Shown here piece by piece: positions 41,633 to 50,450 of a stretch of DNA of 64,000 bases. Where the stretch lies: positions 1 through 64,000 of IMG/VR virus record IMGVR_UViG_3300044641_000885, one strand, 5' to 3'. A program made the translations under genes and the position numbers. The stretch comes from a virus. The notes under the pieces are model-generated. The model was not told where the DNA came from. It made no database searches and saw only the letters and a program-made list of their open reading frames with translations. The stretch's first letter is position 1. Every line of letters begins with the position of its first letter.

Positions 41633-43294
41633 TTATTTACTTAGCTTCTCTTCCATTGCATCCTGCACTAACTTATCAATTTCAGCTTTAGGCTTATTAG
41701 GATAGATAGCTTTAAATCCAGCTTCTATTTCAGCTTTTGTCTTGGCTGCTTTTTGTTCTGGAGTTTCTTTTGCTGCAGTTGCTTTAGGAGCATTTCTTTG
41801 TAATACCTCAATTGTATTGCCACTCGCCATTACGTCAAAGATAGAACGAGTCAACAAGTCACTTGCAGATGTTTCTACTCTACCAAGTCCAGAAGAACGA
41901 TTTAATACAATCTTACTGTTTGTTGCCCCTCTAATAGCTGAATCATAAAATGCTTTAAGACTAGCCAACTCGGTAACATACTTGTTCTTATTAACTGCAC
42001 TTAACTTCTTGGGGTCGATGTTATTGATTTGTGTAATAACATCGTCAATCTGTTGCTGTGGCGTTTTGGCAGGATCCAACTTAAAGTCTTTACTAAGTAA
42101 ATTTGGAACCCCTTTAAGAATACCTAAACTTGAAGTACTTGCTACGTTGTAGTTTTCAATGTCATTCTCTACGGTAGCAGTTAATCTATCTTGTGCTCCT
42201 TCAGCATTAATCTGACTAATTTTATTTCTATGCTCTAGTCCAATAAGGAATACTTTGTCTTCCTTTAAGTCAACCTTTGTATTCTCATAGGCTAGCTTTT
42301 TAGAGAAACCTGTTAAGAATCTTTTTGTAAACAAGTCAGTGTACTCACCTGCATCAAACTCATCAGGATTCATTTCAATGTTTGTCTTGGTAGCGTTGAT
42401 TACTGACTCTTGACTTTCTATAATGTTTTGAAGCTGACGGATACTTTCTTTTTGTGCTTCTGTCCTTTGGTTAGGAGGTATTGATTCTAAAGAAGACAAA
42501 CCACCGAGTGCCTCTCTACGAGTTGTCTCTGCTAGTATCTTTTCCTGTTTGTTGTGTCCTACCCATACTTGATATGCAGCTCCATCACCCATTCTATACA
42601 TTTCAGCTTGTGCATGAATCTGTAGTTGGCGTTGTTCTGCTGGAGTCATTCCAAGCATTGCTCTCTCATAAATGTCTTGTTGGCGTTTACGAGTATACTC
42701 AACCTCTTTTAAGTATCCTTGCGGACCTTGTTCAATACGTTCAAACGTCTCTGCAGGAACTTCTTTTTCTGCATCAGCTAATTTCTTACTGATGTCTATG
42801 TACTGCTCGTAAGATTTATTTTGAACAATCTCAGTATCCAAACCTCCATTCTGAATGTAGTCTTGTGCATCTTGCATGTATACAAGATCATTATCAGAAT
42901 TACGTTTATCCTTAGCCATACCACTCAACTCTTTGGTACGTCGTTGATACTCCATACCATTCTTTAGAGCTATCTTAATGTACTTATCATTCTCTAGTGG
43001 TTTGCCTATGTTCATTACAGCTTCTACGTTGTTAATGTTTGCAAAGTCAAGTCCTGCGTTTTCGTTCACGTTCTTTACAAACTTACCCATCTCTTGGTCA
43101 AAGTACTTAAGTGCATTCTCGTTAACAATGGTACCACGTAACTGCTGATACTTATCTACCTCTTGCTTAATCTTTTGTCGGCCTTCATCGTACATCTCTT
43201 GCTTCTTTAAAGCAACTTTGATTAAGTCCTCTGCTGGTAGGGGACTTATATAATCATGAGAGACAAATCTGGTATGTTGTGCTGAAATAGCCAT
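41633..43294 (-). CDS. Virion cargo-like helical protein, 553 aa
   Basis: Almost entirely helical and charged. The N-terminus (HTRFVSHDYISPLPAEDLIKVALKKQEMYDEGRQKIKQ, read in pieces) follows a pattern seen in internal virion proteins of crAss-like phages: a short 'PxPxxxLxK' segment, then a 'K-x-x-x-YDxG' helix. Middle parts hold TEIVQNKSYEQYIDISKKLADAE-type helices; the C-terminus is Lys/Ala-rich (ETPEQKAAKTKAEIEAGFKA). It lies between the Thr-rich 958 aa protein and the 2470 aa giant protein with short gaps (7 and 15 nt). It has no catalytic motif that I can see, and probably packs inside the head or tail barrel. Confidence 0.65.
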   Translation of the reverse strand: MAISAQHTRFVSHDYISPLPAEDLIKVALKKQEMYDEGRQKIKQEVDKYQQLRGTIVNENALKYFDQEMGKFVKNVNENAGLDFANINNVEAVMNIGKPLENDKYIKIALKNGMEYQRRTKELSGMAKDKRNSDNDLVYMQDAQDYIQNGGLDTEIVQNKSYEQYIDISKKLADAEKEVPAETFERIEQGPQGYLKEVEYTRKRQQDIYERAMLGMTPAEQRQLQIHAQAEMYRMGDGAAYQVWVGHNKQEKILAETTRREALGGLSSLESIPPNQRTEAQKESIRQLQNIIESQESVINATKTNIEMNPDEFDAGEYTDLFTKRFLTGFSKKLAYENTKVDLKEDKVFLIGLEHRNKISQINAEGAQDRLTATVENDIENYNVASTSSLGILKGVPNLLSKDFKLDPAKTPQQQIDDVITQINNIDPKKLSAVNKNKYVTELASLKAFYDSAIRGATNSKIVLNRSSGLGRVETSASDLLTRSIFDVMASGNTIEVLQRNAPKATAAKETPEQKAAKTKAEIEAGFKAIYPNKPKAEIDKLVQDAMEEKLSK

Positions 43295-43301
43295 AGTTTA
43301 G

Positions 43302-46178
43302 TTATTTAGATTCTTCTGTAGTTGTAGTACTTGTAGTACTTGTAGTGCCTGTAGTAGCTGTGGTACTTTTTTTACTTTTGTCTTGTACTTGATTGTTGAA
43401 CAACATCTCCCCCAAGTCTACTAAACTTGTAACAGTATCTGGCTTTACAGTAATAGCTCCCGTCTTACCGTCTACTTTATAATTCCTTACAAAGTTATTA
43501 ATATACAATGCCTTACGATTCTCTTCTTGATTGTACATTTCACGTTTCTTAGCAGCAGAGTCAATCAATGCTTGACGCTGTGATGTAACAGCATCGTCAG
43601 CCTGTGCAATCAAAGTATTGTATACTTTATCTAAAGACTGCATGTCATATACATCTTCCTGCCAACGTGCTTGTGCATTGTATTGATCAGTAGCTGCTCT
43701 CTGTTGTGCATCAAAGTTTTGTTTCTCTGAGTAGATTCTTTGCTTTCCTCCTAAGGTTGCAAGTAATGCTGCGTTTGGATCTGCACCTGCATTAATAGCC
43801 GCCATATAAGAATTGTCAATATCTTGTAACTGTGGTTGTATATTCAATGTTTGAGGCATCAAGTATGGAGCTGTATAGTCCATAGGTTGATATGCAAACA
43901 TCTGTGCCGAAGCCATACCATACAATTCAGGTGCAAGTTGAGGGAAGTCAAAAGGAGCTTTTATGTATTCTCCTCCTGGACTCTCTTTAATTTTTTTATT
44001 CCAATCACCTCCCTCATCTCCAGTCTTAACACCCTCCTTTGGCTTTAAAGGTTTAATAGGTTCTTCATCTTCAAAGGCACTAATCTGACCGATAGTTGTA
44101 TTACCACCCCATCTATCCACAGGAGAGATAGGAAGTCCCATCCATTGGTGATCTTGTAATCCTTCGGGAGCTACTCTATACCCTTTTAGTAATTCGGGTT
44201 TAGATTTTTTAACTGCAGCAAATGCCTTGTAAGACGCTTGGTAGTTTTCTGTGTAGTCGTGGTTAATCTCCGCATTCTCCAAAGTATAGATAGGATTACC
44301 TTTAGAGTCTTTACTTAATTTAGGTTGTTCTTTTAACCAAGGAATAAATGTAGATGCTTTACCTGCTTTTACATCTGCCGCATACTGAGGAGATTCTACG
44401 TAGTCTTTAAATAACTTAGCCGTTTTAGCTTGAGCCATATTATCAAAAGCTCCCTTATCTAAAGCAGGATCAAACAAGTCTCCTTCTTTGCCAATGACTT
44501 TAAAGTAGTTTCTCATAGCTACCAAAGAGCTATTCCCTGACTCCATTACATCGACTAATTCTTCTGCACTACCTACTGATAAGTTTTTATTTTTTAACTG
44601 AGCCTGATAAGCAGACAAAAGGGTAGGTGTCAACTCTTCGTAGTGCTCGTTAAGACGGTTACGTACTAAGTTAAATACATCTCCTCCGTATTGGTCTCTA
44701 TAAGATTTACCTTTAAATTCTCCTTGACCCTCTACGTAATAACTTCTACCACTGGCTGTTTTCTTTCTGTAGATAGAATTCTCATCGGCTCCATTACCTT
44801 TACTTACAGTTCCTGCACTAGTAACATCTGCCTGAGTAGCTCCTGCTTTAGCAGCCGTGTTATTAGATTGCTGTAGCTGGTTATTAGTACTGTTTAAATC
44901 TTGGTCTCCAAATAAAGTTTGATTCTTAACAAACTCTTTTGCTTGTTCTGGAGTTAATACCGAAGGAACTGCAGGTGCTGCAGAAGTAGTGGCACTAGGC
45001 ATAACTGCAGAACCTGTATTTGGTTTTGCTTCCGTAGCTTTCTTTGCAATCTCAGCAGTTTTTTCCGCTGTATCTAACTTCTGCAAATGTTTAGTTAAGG
45101 CGTCTGCCTCTGCTGACTTAGCTTCTAACTCTACATCCCCTTGCATATACTCAGGAATAGTATTTAAAGTTGCACTTTGGTTAGAGTATCCAGGGTTATT
45201 AAACATACCTTGGTTTAGGTAGTACTGTTGTTGTTGTTCGGGAGTCAACACGGCAGGTGCATTAGGACCAAAGGTCGGAGCTCGGTTTACATTAATTAAA
45301 CCTGCTTGCCCTTTTCTCATACTTTGTGTTTCTGCTTCTCCATTAGAGTTGCCGTTCTTGGCTTGTTGTATACCAAATAACTCTTGCAACTTTTTCATGT
45401 TCCTATCCATCATGATTTGTGCAGTATCTCTGTCAACTGCTTTTGCATGTGGATTCTCCAAAGTCTCTCGGTACTTTGTTATATCATAACTCTTTGCCAT
45501 TTGGGCAAAAGTTTTACTTGTACCAGGAACTTTTAAGTAGTCAGAAAATACAATAGTGCCCTGAGGCAGTACAAACTTTTCTCCACCCGAATGGTGCTTC
45601 TTACCACCTACTACGTAACTGTCTAGATTTGGAAGCATAAACATTTCACCTCTTTCTAGCTCAGCTTCCTCTGCCCCTGTCTGTGTGCCTGTACGCACTT
45701 CAGCACCGTGCTTAGCAAAAATTACAGATTGACTTCCAGGTCTTGCCATGTTTTCATACTCATTAGGCATATACCTAGCTTGGTCATTTAAATTCTGAAC
45801 TCTTTCAGTTAAGTCCATACGACCTTTAGCGTCATCTTGTACTCCTTTAATGTTAGATACTGCACCTACTCCTGCTCTTACATAGTTCCTCCAATCTCTT
45901 GGAGGTGTGATAGTTGGTGCTTCCTCTTGTGCTACTTCTGCCTTCTCATCAATGTTAACTGCCATAAACCCTTCAGGGTTTTCTCTAGTTACATTGGGAG
46001 TTTGCTGAGGGGTAGAGTAGTCATAAGGACTAGATCTATAGTTTAACTCCTTTTCTATACTTTGAGTTAAGTCAGGAATACCCAACATATCTGTTGGATT
46101 TTTAACTATAGGGTCAGTCTGATACTTCCTAAAAAGTGCCGTCTTTAAACCTTTAACTCTATTTTTACCAGTATTCAT
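43302..46178 (-). CDS. Virion cargo-type protein, 958 aa, with HSGGE/LPQGT module
   Basis: The N-terminal ~280 residues contain a module found in many Bacteroidota phage internal proteins: an ELERGEMFMLP strand, VGGKKHHSGGEKFVLPQGTIVFSDYL, TFAQMAK and a helix rich in D/R. The central part is low-complexity and Gln/Asn/Ala-rich (QQQQYYLNQG, QLQQSNN). A more structured segment follows (SGRSYYVEGQGEFKGKSYRDQYGGDVF). The C-terminal ~120 residues are helical (AATDQYNAQARWQEDVYDMQ) with a Thr/Ser-rich end made by a ~9-bp tandem repeat. It starts its own unit from the 46237-46266 promoter. No enzyme motif is visible. Confidence 0.65.
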   Translation of the reverse strand: MNTGKNRVKGLKTALFRKYQTDPIVKNPTDMLGIPDLTQSIEKELNYRSSPYDYSTPQQTPNVTRENPEGFMAVNIDEKAEVAQEEAPTITPPRDWRNYVRAGVGAVSNIKGVQDDAKGRMDLTERVQNLNDQARYMPNEYENMARPGSQSVIFAKHGAEVRTGTQTGAEEAELERGEMFMLPNLDSYVVGGKKHHSGGEKFVLPQGTIVFSDYLKVPGTSKTFAQMAKSYDITKYRETLENPHAKAVDRDTAQIMMDRNMKKLQELFGIQQAKNGNSNGEAETQSMRKGQAGLINVNRAPTFGPNAPAVLTPEQQQQYYLNQGMFNNPGYSNQSATLNTIPEYMQGDVELEAKSAEADALTKHLQKLDTAEKTAEIAKKATEAKPNTGSAVMPSATTSAAPAVPSVLTPEQAKEFVKNQTLFGDQDLNSTNNQLQQSNNTAAKAGATQADVTSAGTVSKGNGADENSIYRKKTASGRSYYVEGQGEFKGKSYRDQYGGDVFNLVRNRLNEHYEELTPTLLSAYQAQLKNKNLSVGSAEELVDVMESGNSSLVAMRNYFKVIGKEGDLFDPALDKGAFDNMAQAKTAKLFKDYVESPQYAADVKAGKASTFIPWLKEQPKLSKDSKGNPIYTLENAEINHDYTENYQASYKAFAAVKKSKPELLKGYRVAPEGLQDHQWMGLPISPVDRWGGNTTIGQISAFEDEEPIKPLKPKEGVKTGDEGGDWNKKIKESPGGEYIKAPFDFPQLAPELYGMASAQMFAYQPMDYTAPYLMPQTLNIQPQLQDIDNSYMAAINAGADPNAALLATLGGKQRIYSEKQNFDAQQRAATDQYNAQARWQEDVYDMQSLDKVYNTLIAQADDAVTSQRQALIDSAAKKREMYNQEENRKALYINNFVRNYKVDGKTGAITVKPDTVTSLVDLGEMLFNNQVQDKSKKSTTATTGTTSTTSTTTTEESK
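43315..43368 (-). repeat. Short tandem repeat coding a Thr/Ser-rich tail
   Basis: Repeated TGTAGTACT-like units on the + strand (7-9 bp period, imperfect) translate on the minus strand to a TTATTGTTSTTSTTTT stretch near the C-terminus of the 958 aa protein. Confidence 0.6.
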
Positions 46179-46236
46179 TAACTTTAATTATTATTAACTT
46201 TATTAATTATAATATTTATATTTAAAAGTCTAAATA

Positions 46237-46266
46237 CAAATATAATTGATTAAGGAGAAAAAGCAA
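46237..46266 (-). promoter_or_regulatory. Promoter of the giant cargo/RNA polymerase operon
   Basis: TTG (46266-46264) is followed by 19 bp and TATATTTG (46244-46237) on the minus strand. A very AT-rich 58-nt leader leads to the ATG at 46178. This promoter could serve genes down to the RNA polymerase (26529). Confidence 0.85.
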
Positions 46267-46274
46267 GTAATTAC

Positions 46275-46430
46275 TTAGCCCTGACCTCTTGAGAGCTTCT
46301 TGTAGTTTCTACTTTGTTTTAACTTAGAAGTTCTTGTCTTTGCATGAACTCCTGGTCTGTTGACCTTAGGTTTTTCTTTAAACAAATTAGAAGTAGAAGT
46401 ACTTTTAGATTTTGCTGCTTTAGTTGCCAT
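46275..46430 (-). CDS. Small basic protein, 51 aa (RPGVHAKT module)
   Basis: A short gene. It starts with ATG at 46430 (22 nt after the previous stop) and ends at 46275, just before the next promoter. The protein is very basic: MATKAAKSK, a Ser/Thr stretch, then KPKVNRPGVHAKTRTSKLK and NYKKLSRGQG. A module of the form 'RPG(V/I)HxKTxTSKxKxSxNYKKxxRGQG' is, from memory, frequent in small Bacteroidota phage proteins near virion genes. The charge suggests DNA binding or packaging inside the head. It fills an otherwise empty gap in the late operon. Confidence 0.75.
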   Translation of the reverse strand: MATKAAKSKSTSTSNLFKEKPKVNRPGVHAKTRTSKLKQSRNYKKLSRGQG

Positions 46431-46452
46431 GTTGTTGTATATTAGTAAGTTA

Positions 46453-48408
46453 TCACCATTTAATTTTGTTGGCCCAAAACGCCGCTGAAGATTTACCTTT
46501 AGCTATATTCTTTGCGTGACGTGCTTTAAAAGATGCTGCACGCTTAGTATTAGTTCTGTCTCCTGTTACACCTGCTTGTCCAAAACGAATCAACTTGTAG
46601 TTGCCTCCAACCTTAGTAACTACTGCATGACTCTTGCCTCCACTCGTAGTTCTTTTAGGTTGGTCTACACCACTAAATCCCATCTTCTTGTACCGGTCTG
46701 GAAATTGTCCACCCTTCTTCATGTAATACATGTCTTTGAGTGTACCTCCACTTTCAAACTTCTTAACCTCTTGATTGAATATCTCCTTCTTTAAGTTAGT
46801 GGGTTGCATTGCTACTTGTCCTGTATTAGGATCTACTGCCTCTGTAAAAGTGTTAGACTTTAACATAGGTTTAGCAGAAGGAGAGTCAAACATCATACGA
46901 CCTGTTTGGTCTGCATATGAGTTAGGGTTAGAAGACTTGTAGTAATCGTATACAGCGTTTCTAGTCGGCAAGTCAGCTTTAGTAACTCCTGATTGATTTA
47001 GTTTTTGAATCTGTTGATTGTAATACTGTTCAAATTTAGGATCGTTACCATCTGCTGCGTAGGTATCTATAACCTTTGCTCCTAATGCCATGTATTTTTT
47101 AGAATACATATTTTTAGTATTACCTCCTGTTTTGTAAGCTAATAAAGGAGACAACAGCATATGTTGCCCTGCATGACTAAATTGATGTTGTGCACCTTTA
47201 CTTACTCCGCTACCAACTAAATTGCCTGCAGCACTTCCTGCTTTAGTTCTTCCAACAGCAGTTGCTCCTCTACCTATAACTCCTTCAGAGATGTTACCAG
47301 CCTTACCTCTCAAAGCGGCCAATGCTGCTGTTTTACCTGCAGCTGATACTCCTTCTGTATAATTACCTGCAGAAACTTCACCTGCCGCATTTGCTGCTCC
47401 TGAAACTAAACTAGCCCCAATACTTAGTGGGTTTATTAAATCTACTGCTTTACCTACTGAGGACTGCATTACCTTTTCAGTAACTGCCTTGCTACTAGCT
47501 AAGTTGCTAGCCATATTAGTTGCACCTACAGCCGCTGCTCCAGCAGTTCCAATATCAAATAAATCAGTTACAACATTTCTATCACTGCTTGCGTTCAAGT
47601 AAGTACCAAAGCCTTCCATGTAATCCCCTATGTTTTGCATAGACACATCACCAGACTTAATTTTATTAAATGCAGCTTTACTTGTTTGTGTACTCGTAGG
47701 TACAAAAGAAGCAGCACGTGCCTGTTGATTAGCTTGAGACTGTCCAACAACCTCATCCATTACTTGTTGGGAATCTGTCTTAGGAGCAGGACTACTTAGA
47801 CCTAATGCTCTTCCTGCCTTTCTTACATTACCTTTTACTCTATCTAAAAAAGAACGTTTTCTTCTTATAGTCAAAGGTTCCATTCTTTCTATGTCGGTAG
47901 GTACTTCTTCTTTAGGGGCATTAGCAAATGCTGAGGCTTTAGAGAAATCAAATCCTGCTGTACCTGCATTCATATTAGGCATACCTGTAGGACTAAATCC
48001 TCCTACTTGCATTTTGTAACCATACTTAGAAGCAGTTGCTTTGGCTTGACCTACATTGCCATTAGCTGCAGCCATGAATCTAGCACGTGCAATATCTGCT
48101 GGCATCTTACCACCACTTTGCATTTTTGCCATCATAGCTTCTTGAAGTACTGATTGTCCTATAGCAGTTTGAGGCATTAACCCACCCTCCTGCATATTAG
48201 ACTGTATTTTAGCTTGAACGTAACTAGGTAAAGCCTCAAAGCCAGGATTGTTTATACCACCCTCAGCCATGTTTCTTTTAATCTTACGTTCTTGTTTAAG
48301 CATCTCTGCAGTGGGCTTTTTTCCAGAACCTTTGTTGTCCCTGATATTATCCCAAAGTCCGCGTTGAGAGTAAGAACCATCAGCCCGTTTTATCATTTGC
48401 TTTTTCAT
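46453..48408 (-). CDS. Virion cargo-like protein with repeated [MFY]xxGG motifs, 651 aa
   Basis: The N-terminal 140 residues hold four MxxGG motifs at 47-51 (MAEGG), 72-76 (MQEGG), 96-100 (MQSGG) and 133-137 (MQVGG), spaced 24-37 residues apart; further ones lie downstream (YKTGG, FESGG, MKKGG). The centre is Ala/Gly-rich and hydrophobic (FDIGTAGAAAVGATNMASNLASS, LVGSGVSKGAQHQ), like a membrane-active or pore part. The C-terminus is a basic module ending in SFKARHAKNIAKGKSSAAFWANKIKW, which resembles the 'SFxARH...AxYWAxKxxW' motif of several phage internal proteins (DUF5872-like). It overlaps the upstream gene by ATGA. It may be cleaved or docked through the GG motifs. Confidence 0.65.
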   Translation of the reverse strand: MKKQMIKRADGSYSQRGLWDNIRDNKGSGKKPTAEMLKQERKIKRNMAEGGINNPGFEALPSYVQAKIQSNMQEGGLMPQTAIGQSVLQEAMMAKMQSGGKMPADIARARFMAAANGNVGQAKATASKYGYKMQVGGFSPTGMPNMNAGTAGFDFSKASAFANAPKEEVPTDIERMEPLTIRRKRSFLDRVKGNVRKAGRALGLSSPAPKTDSQQVMDEVVGQSQANQQARAASFVPTSTQTSKAAFNKIKSGDVSMQNIGDYMEGFGTYLNASSDRNVVTDLFDIGTAGAAAVGATNMASNLASSKAVTEKVMQSSVGKAVDLINPLSIGASLVSGAANAAGEVSAGNYTEGVSAAGKTAALAALRGKAGNISEGVIGRGATAVGRTKAGSAAGNLVGSGVSKGAQHQFSHAGQHMLLSPLLAYKTGGNTKNMYSKKYMALGAKVIDTYAADGNDPKFEQYYNQQIQKLNQSGVTKADLPTRNAVYDYYKSSNPNSYADQTGRMMFDSPSAKPMLKSNTFTEAVDPNTGQVAMQPTNLKKEIFNQEVKKFESGGTLKDMYYMKKGGQFPDRYKKMGFSGVDQPKRTTSGGKSHAVVTKVGGNYKLIRFGQAGVTGDRTNTKRAASFKARHAKNIAKGKSSAAFWANKIKW

Positions 48409-49820
48409 TTTTTCTTTTTCTTCTTATAAGTATCTTTTAAACTTACAGGACTAATACTAGCTACTACTGTCCCGTTGACTCCTGGTATAGACATGCCTCC
48501 CATTTGCATTACTTTGGCAGCCTCCATAAAGTTGTCAAGACTATACTCTACATCCTCCTCCTCAAAATCATCTACCATTTGCTTTGCAATTTGTTTTCTA
48601 TTGTTTTTATCTTTAACTCTTCTTAAGATATCAGCAATACCTTCCACCATCTCCTCGTCATTCTTTTCTTCACCTTCCTCATCTTCGATTTCTCCTCCTT
48701 CTTCAAAGGCATTCATATAACTTAATCCTATGTTATAGTTGCCAGGTTGATTTGCTTGTTTTGAGTAACTACCACTAAGATTTATATTTCTACCAAGATC
48801 TAAATTGGCTCCTACGTTGTATCCCTGAACTGCTTGATTTTCTGCTTGAATGTTGCCAGAAATGTTAAGACGGTCTTTAAGTAGATTCAAGGAGGCTTCA
48901 CCTTCGTAGGTCATTCCTGTTTTAGGATTATACTGTCCTTCGACATTATATCTTAAAGGACCTACCTGCCCTTGTATGCCTAAGTTAGCATCTACATTGG
49001 CTTGTAGTTGTAGTGGGTCAAGACCCTTAAGAGTAACTGCGTCTTTACCCTTGAACTCTGTGCCTCCGTAAACAGATAATATTTCTGGAAGTACTTGAGT
49101 ATTAAAGTTTAACTGATTCAATATTTCTGAGTCAGACATTCTTCTACTTACACTAAGGTTACTATCCTTACTTCTTAAGTTTAGTGTTTGACTGTTGGGG
49201 CTTACTCTTATACTTCCCTTAGGTAGATTTTTACTGTAAGATAAATTGTTAAGTAAGTTCTCACTAGCGTTAGTGTCAAAGGGATTGTAAGAGCCACTGT
49301 AGTTTAAATTACCTAACTCTGAGGGTAAAGCTACTCTGGAACTAAGATTGATTCCACTGCTTTTAATAGCTTCTAATACTTGAGGAGACAAATCGCCAAC
49401 ATTCTTTGTAGCGTCCATTTGCCTTAAGTATTGGTTTTGTATATCTTTTAGATCTGTGTCTAGGGACACGCCTTTAGGTATAACTTTAGACCTTTGGGTG
49501 TCTTTAGCCATGTACTCGTTTAATCTCTTTTGATAATCTACACCTCCCTGTTGAAACTTCTTAGTTTCGTAAACAGATTTATCGTTAGGAAAAGTATAAT
49601 CTTTTCCTGGCTGCATGACTTTTGTAGTACCACTTTGCATACCAATACCCATTATAGGAGAGTTAAAGTAATCACTCTCTCCTTTGGGGCCTTTCATAGT
49701 AATGTTGTTTGAGGGAACTACTACATCTCCGTCTTGATACCACATGCCCTTAGCGTTGACAGGAGTTTTACCTCCTACCTTATACTTAGCCTTGTAGTGT
49801 TCAAATAAAGATGACTTCAT
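48405..49820 (-). CDS. Virion cargo-like protein with outer-membrane-barrel-like strands, 471 aa
   Basis: N-terminal [MFY]xxGG motifs at 13-17 (YKVGG) and 89-93 (FQQGG) flank a small beta domain with MQPGKDYTFPNDKSVYE. Residues ~270-372 show alternating polar/hydrophobic strands that often end in aromatic residues (GPLRYNVEGQYNPKTGMTYEGEASLNLL, LDLGRNINLSGSYSKQ, NYNIGLSYMNAF), as in outer-membrane beta-barrels. Two more motifs, FEEGG (372-376) and MQMGG (438-442), frame an acidic stretch. The C-terminus is Lys-rich. A virion protein that forms a channel in the host outer membrane during entry is an attractive but unproved idea. Overlaps the upstream stop by one base and the next start by ATGA. 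Confidence 0.6.
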   Translation of the reverse strand: MKSSLFEHYKAKYKVGGKTPVNAKGMWYQDGDVVVPSNNITMKGPKGESDYFNSPIMGIGMQSGTTKVMQPGKDYTFPNDKSVYETKKFQQGGVDYQKRLNEYMAKDTQRSKVIPKGVSLDTDLKDIQNQYLRQMDATKNVGDLSPQVLEAIKSSGINLSSRVALPSELGNLNYSGSYNPFDTNASENLLNNLSYSKNLPKGSIRVSPNSQTLNLRSKDSNLSVSRRMSDSEILNQLNFNTQVLPEILSVYGGTEFKGKDAVTLKGLDPLQLQANVDANLGIQGQVGPLRYNVEGQYNPKTGMTYEGEASLNLLKDRLNISGNIQAENQAVQGYNVGANLDLGRNINLSGSYSKQANQPGNYNIGLSYMNAFEEGGEIEDEEGEEKNDEEMVEGIADILRRVKDKNNRKQIAKQMVDDFEEEDVEYSLDNFMEAAKVMQMGGMSIPGVNGTVVASISPVSLKDTYKKKKKK

Positions 49821-50059
49821 TACTTCTTCATTTTAGACAATGTCTTTGCAAGTTGTGCTCGCTTTACTGTAGTAGAAGAAAAACTCTCTTTATTAGCAAG
49901 TACTTTATTTCTAAAAGCAGCCGTAGACATACCTGCTCTTTTAGCTTGTGCAGTAAATGAACCTGGCTTCTTAATAGCATCTTTAATCCAGCTACCACCT
50001 TTCTTCATCTTTATGCCCGACTTAGCATAATAAAGTTCCTGTAGTTTTGAGTTATTCAT
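49820..50059 (-). CDS. Small basic virion-associated protein, 79 aa
   Basis: The protein has one MKKGG motif (18-22) directly followed by SWIKDAIKKPGSFTAQAKRAGMSTAAFRNKVLANKES and a basic helix (KRAQLAKTLSKMKK). A 'WI-x-x-A-I-x-K-P-G-x-(F/L)' segment followed by 'K-R-A-G-M-S' and a helix is, from memory, a recurring small module in phage internal proteins. It looks like a DNA-binding or cargo-targeting piece. It is the first of the GG-motif genes after the Dps-like gene, with a 13-nt gap. Confidence 0.65.
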   Translation of the reverse strand: MNNSKLQELYYAKSGIKMKKGGSWIKDAIKKPGSFTAQAKRAGMSTAAFRNKVLANKESFSSTTVKRAQLAKTLSKMKK

Positions 50060-50072
50060 CGTATTTAAGCAA

Positions 50073-50450
50073 TTAACTTAGTGTAAGCAAATATAATGTC
50101 TTATTGATTAAAGCGATTAACTCATCTATAAGATTTTGTACATCAGTTCTATCCATACCAAACACAGTTCTATTCTTCTTCATGTAGTCTTTAAACTGCT
50201 TTAGGTGCGTCTCAGGATTCATGTAATCAGAAGCAGGGATTTTAAAGTTTAATCTTTTGCCAATACATCCAAAGTACACTTCTGCTATCTCATCGGTAAG
50301 TTCTAGAACTCCCTCGTAATACTTTTGTAACGTATTATGTTGAGCATACGAAGTAGTTTGAAAATGTGCAATATGCATCATATCTCTAGATTGAAACATC
50401 TGTCCTAAAACCACTTCGGGTTTCATAGAACTTATCAATTCTGGTGTCAT
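50073..50450 (-). CDS. Ferritin/Dps-like phage protein (DUF5856-type)
   Basis: 125 aa, helical. The segment MFQSRDMMHIAHFQTTSYAQHNTLQKYYEGVLELTDEIAEVYFG, read in pieces, matches DUF5856 proteins of phages, in which a first helix 'H-x-x-H-x-Q-T-x-S-x-x-x-H-x-x-L-x-x-Y-Y' resembles the ferroxidase helix of Dps (His/His and a short acidic second helix). The last helix (NLIDELIALINKTLYLL) also fits. Dps-like proteins bind DNA and handle iron or peroxide, but the role of the phage family is unknown. The start overlaps the muzzle-like gene stop by ATGA, so it is part of the virion operon. Confidence 0.6.
   Translation of the reverse strand: MTPELISSMKPEVVLGQMFQSRDMMHIAHFQTTSYAQHNTLQKYYEGVLELTDEIAEVYFGCIGKRLNFKIPASDYMNPETHLKQFKDYMKKNRTVFGMDRTDVQNLIDELIALINKTLYLLTLS

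Noticed and set aside
43315-43368. CRISPR-like or regulatory repeat at the end of the 958 aa gene
   Set aside because: The short imperfect units lie in frame and simply code a Thr/Ser-rich tail.
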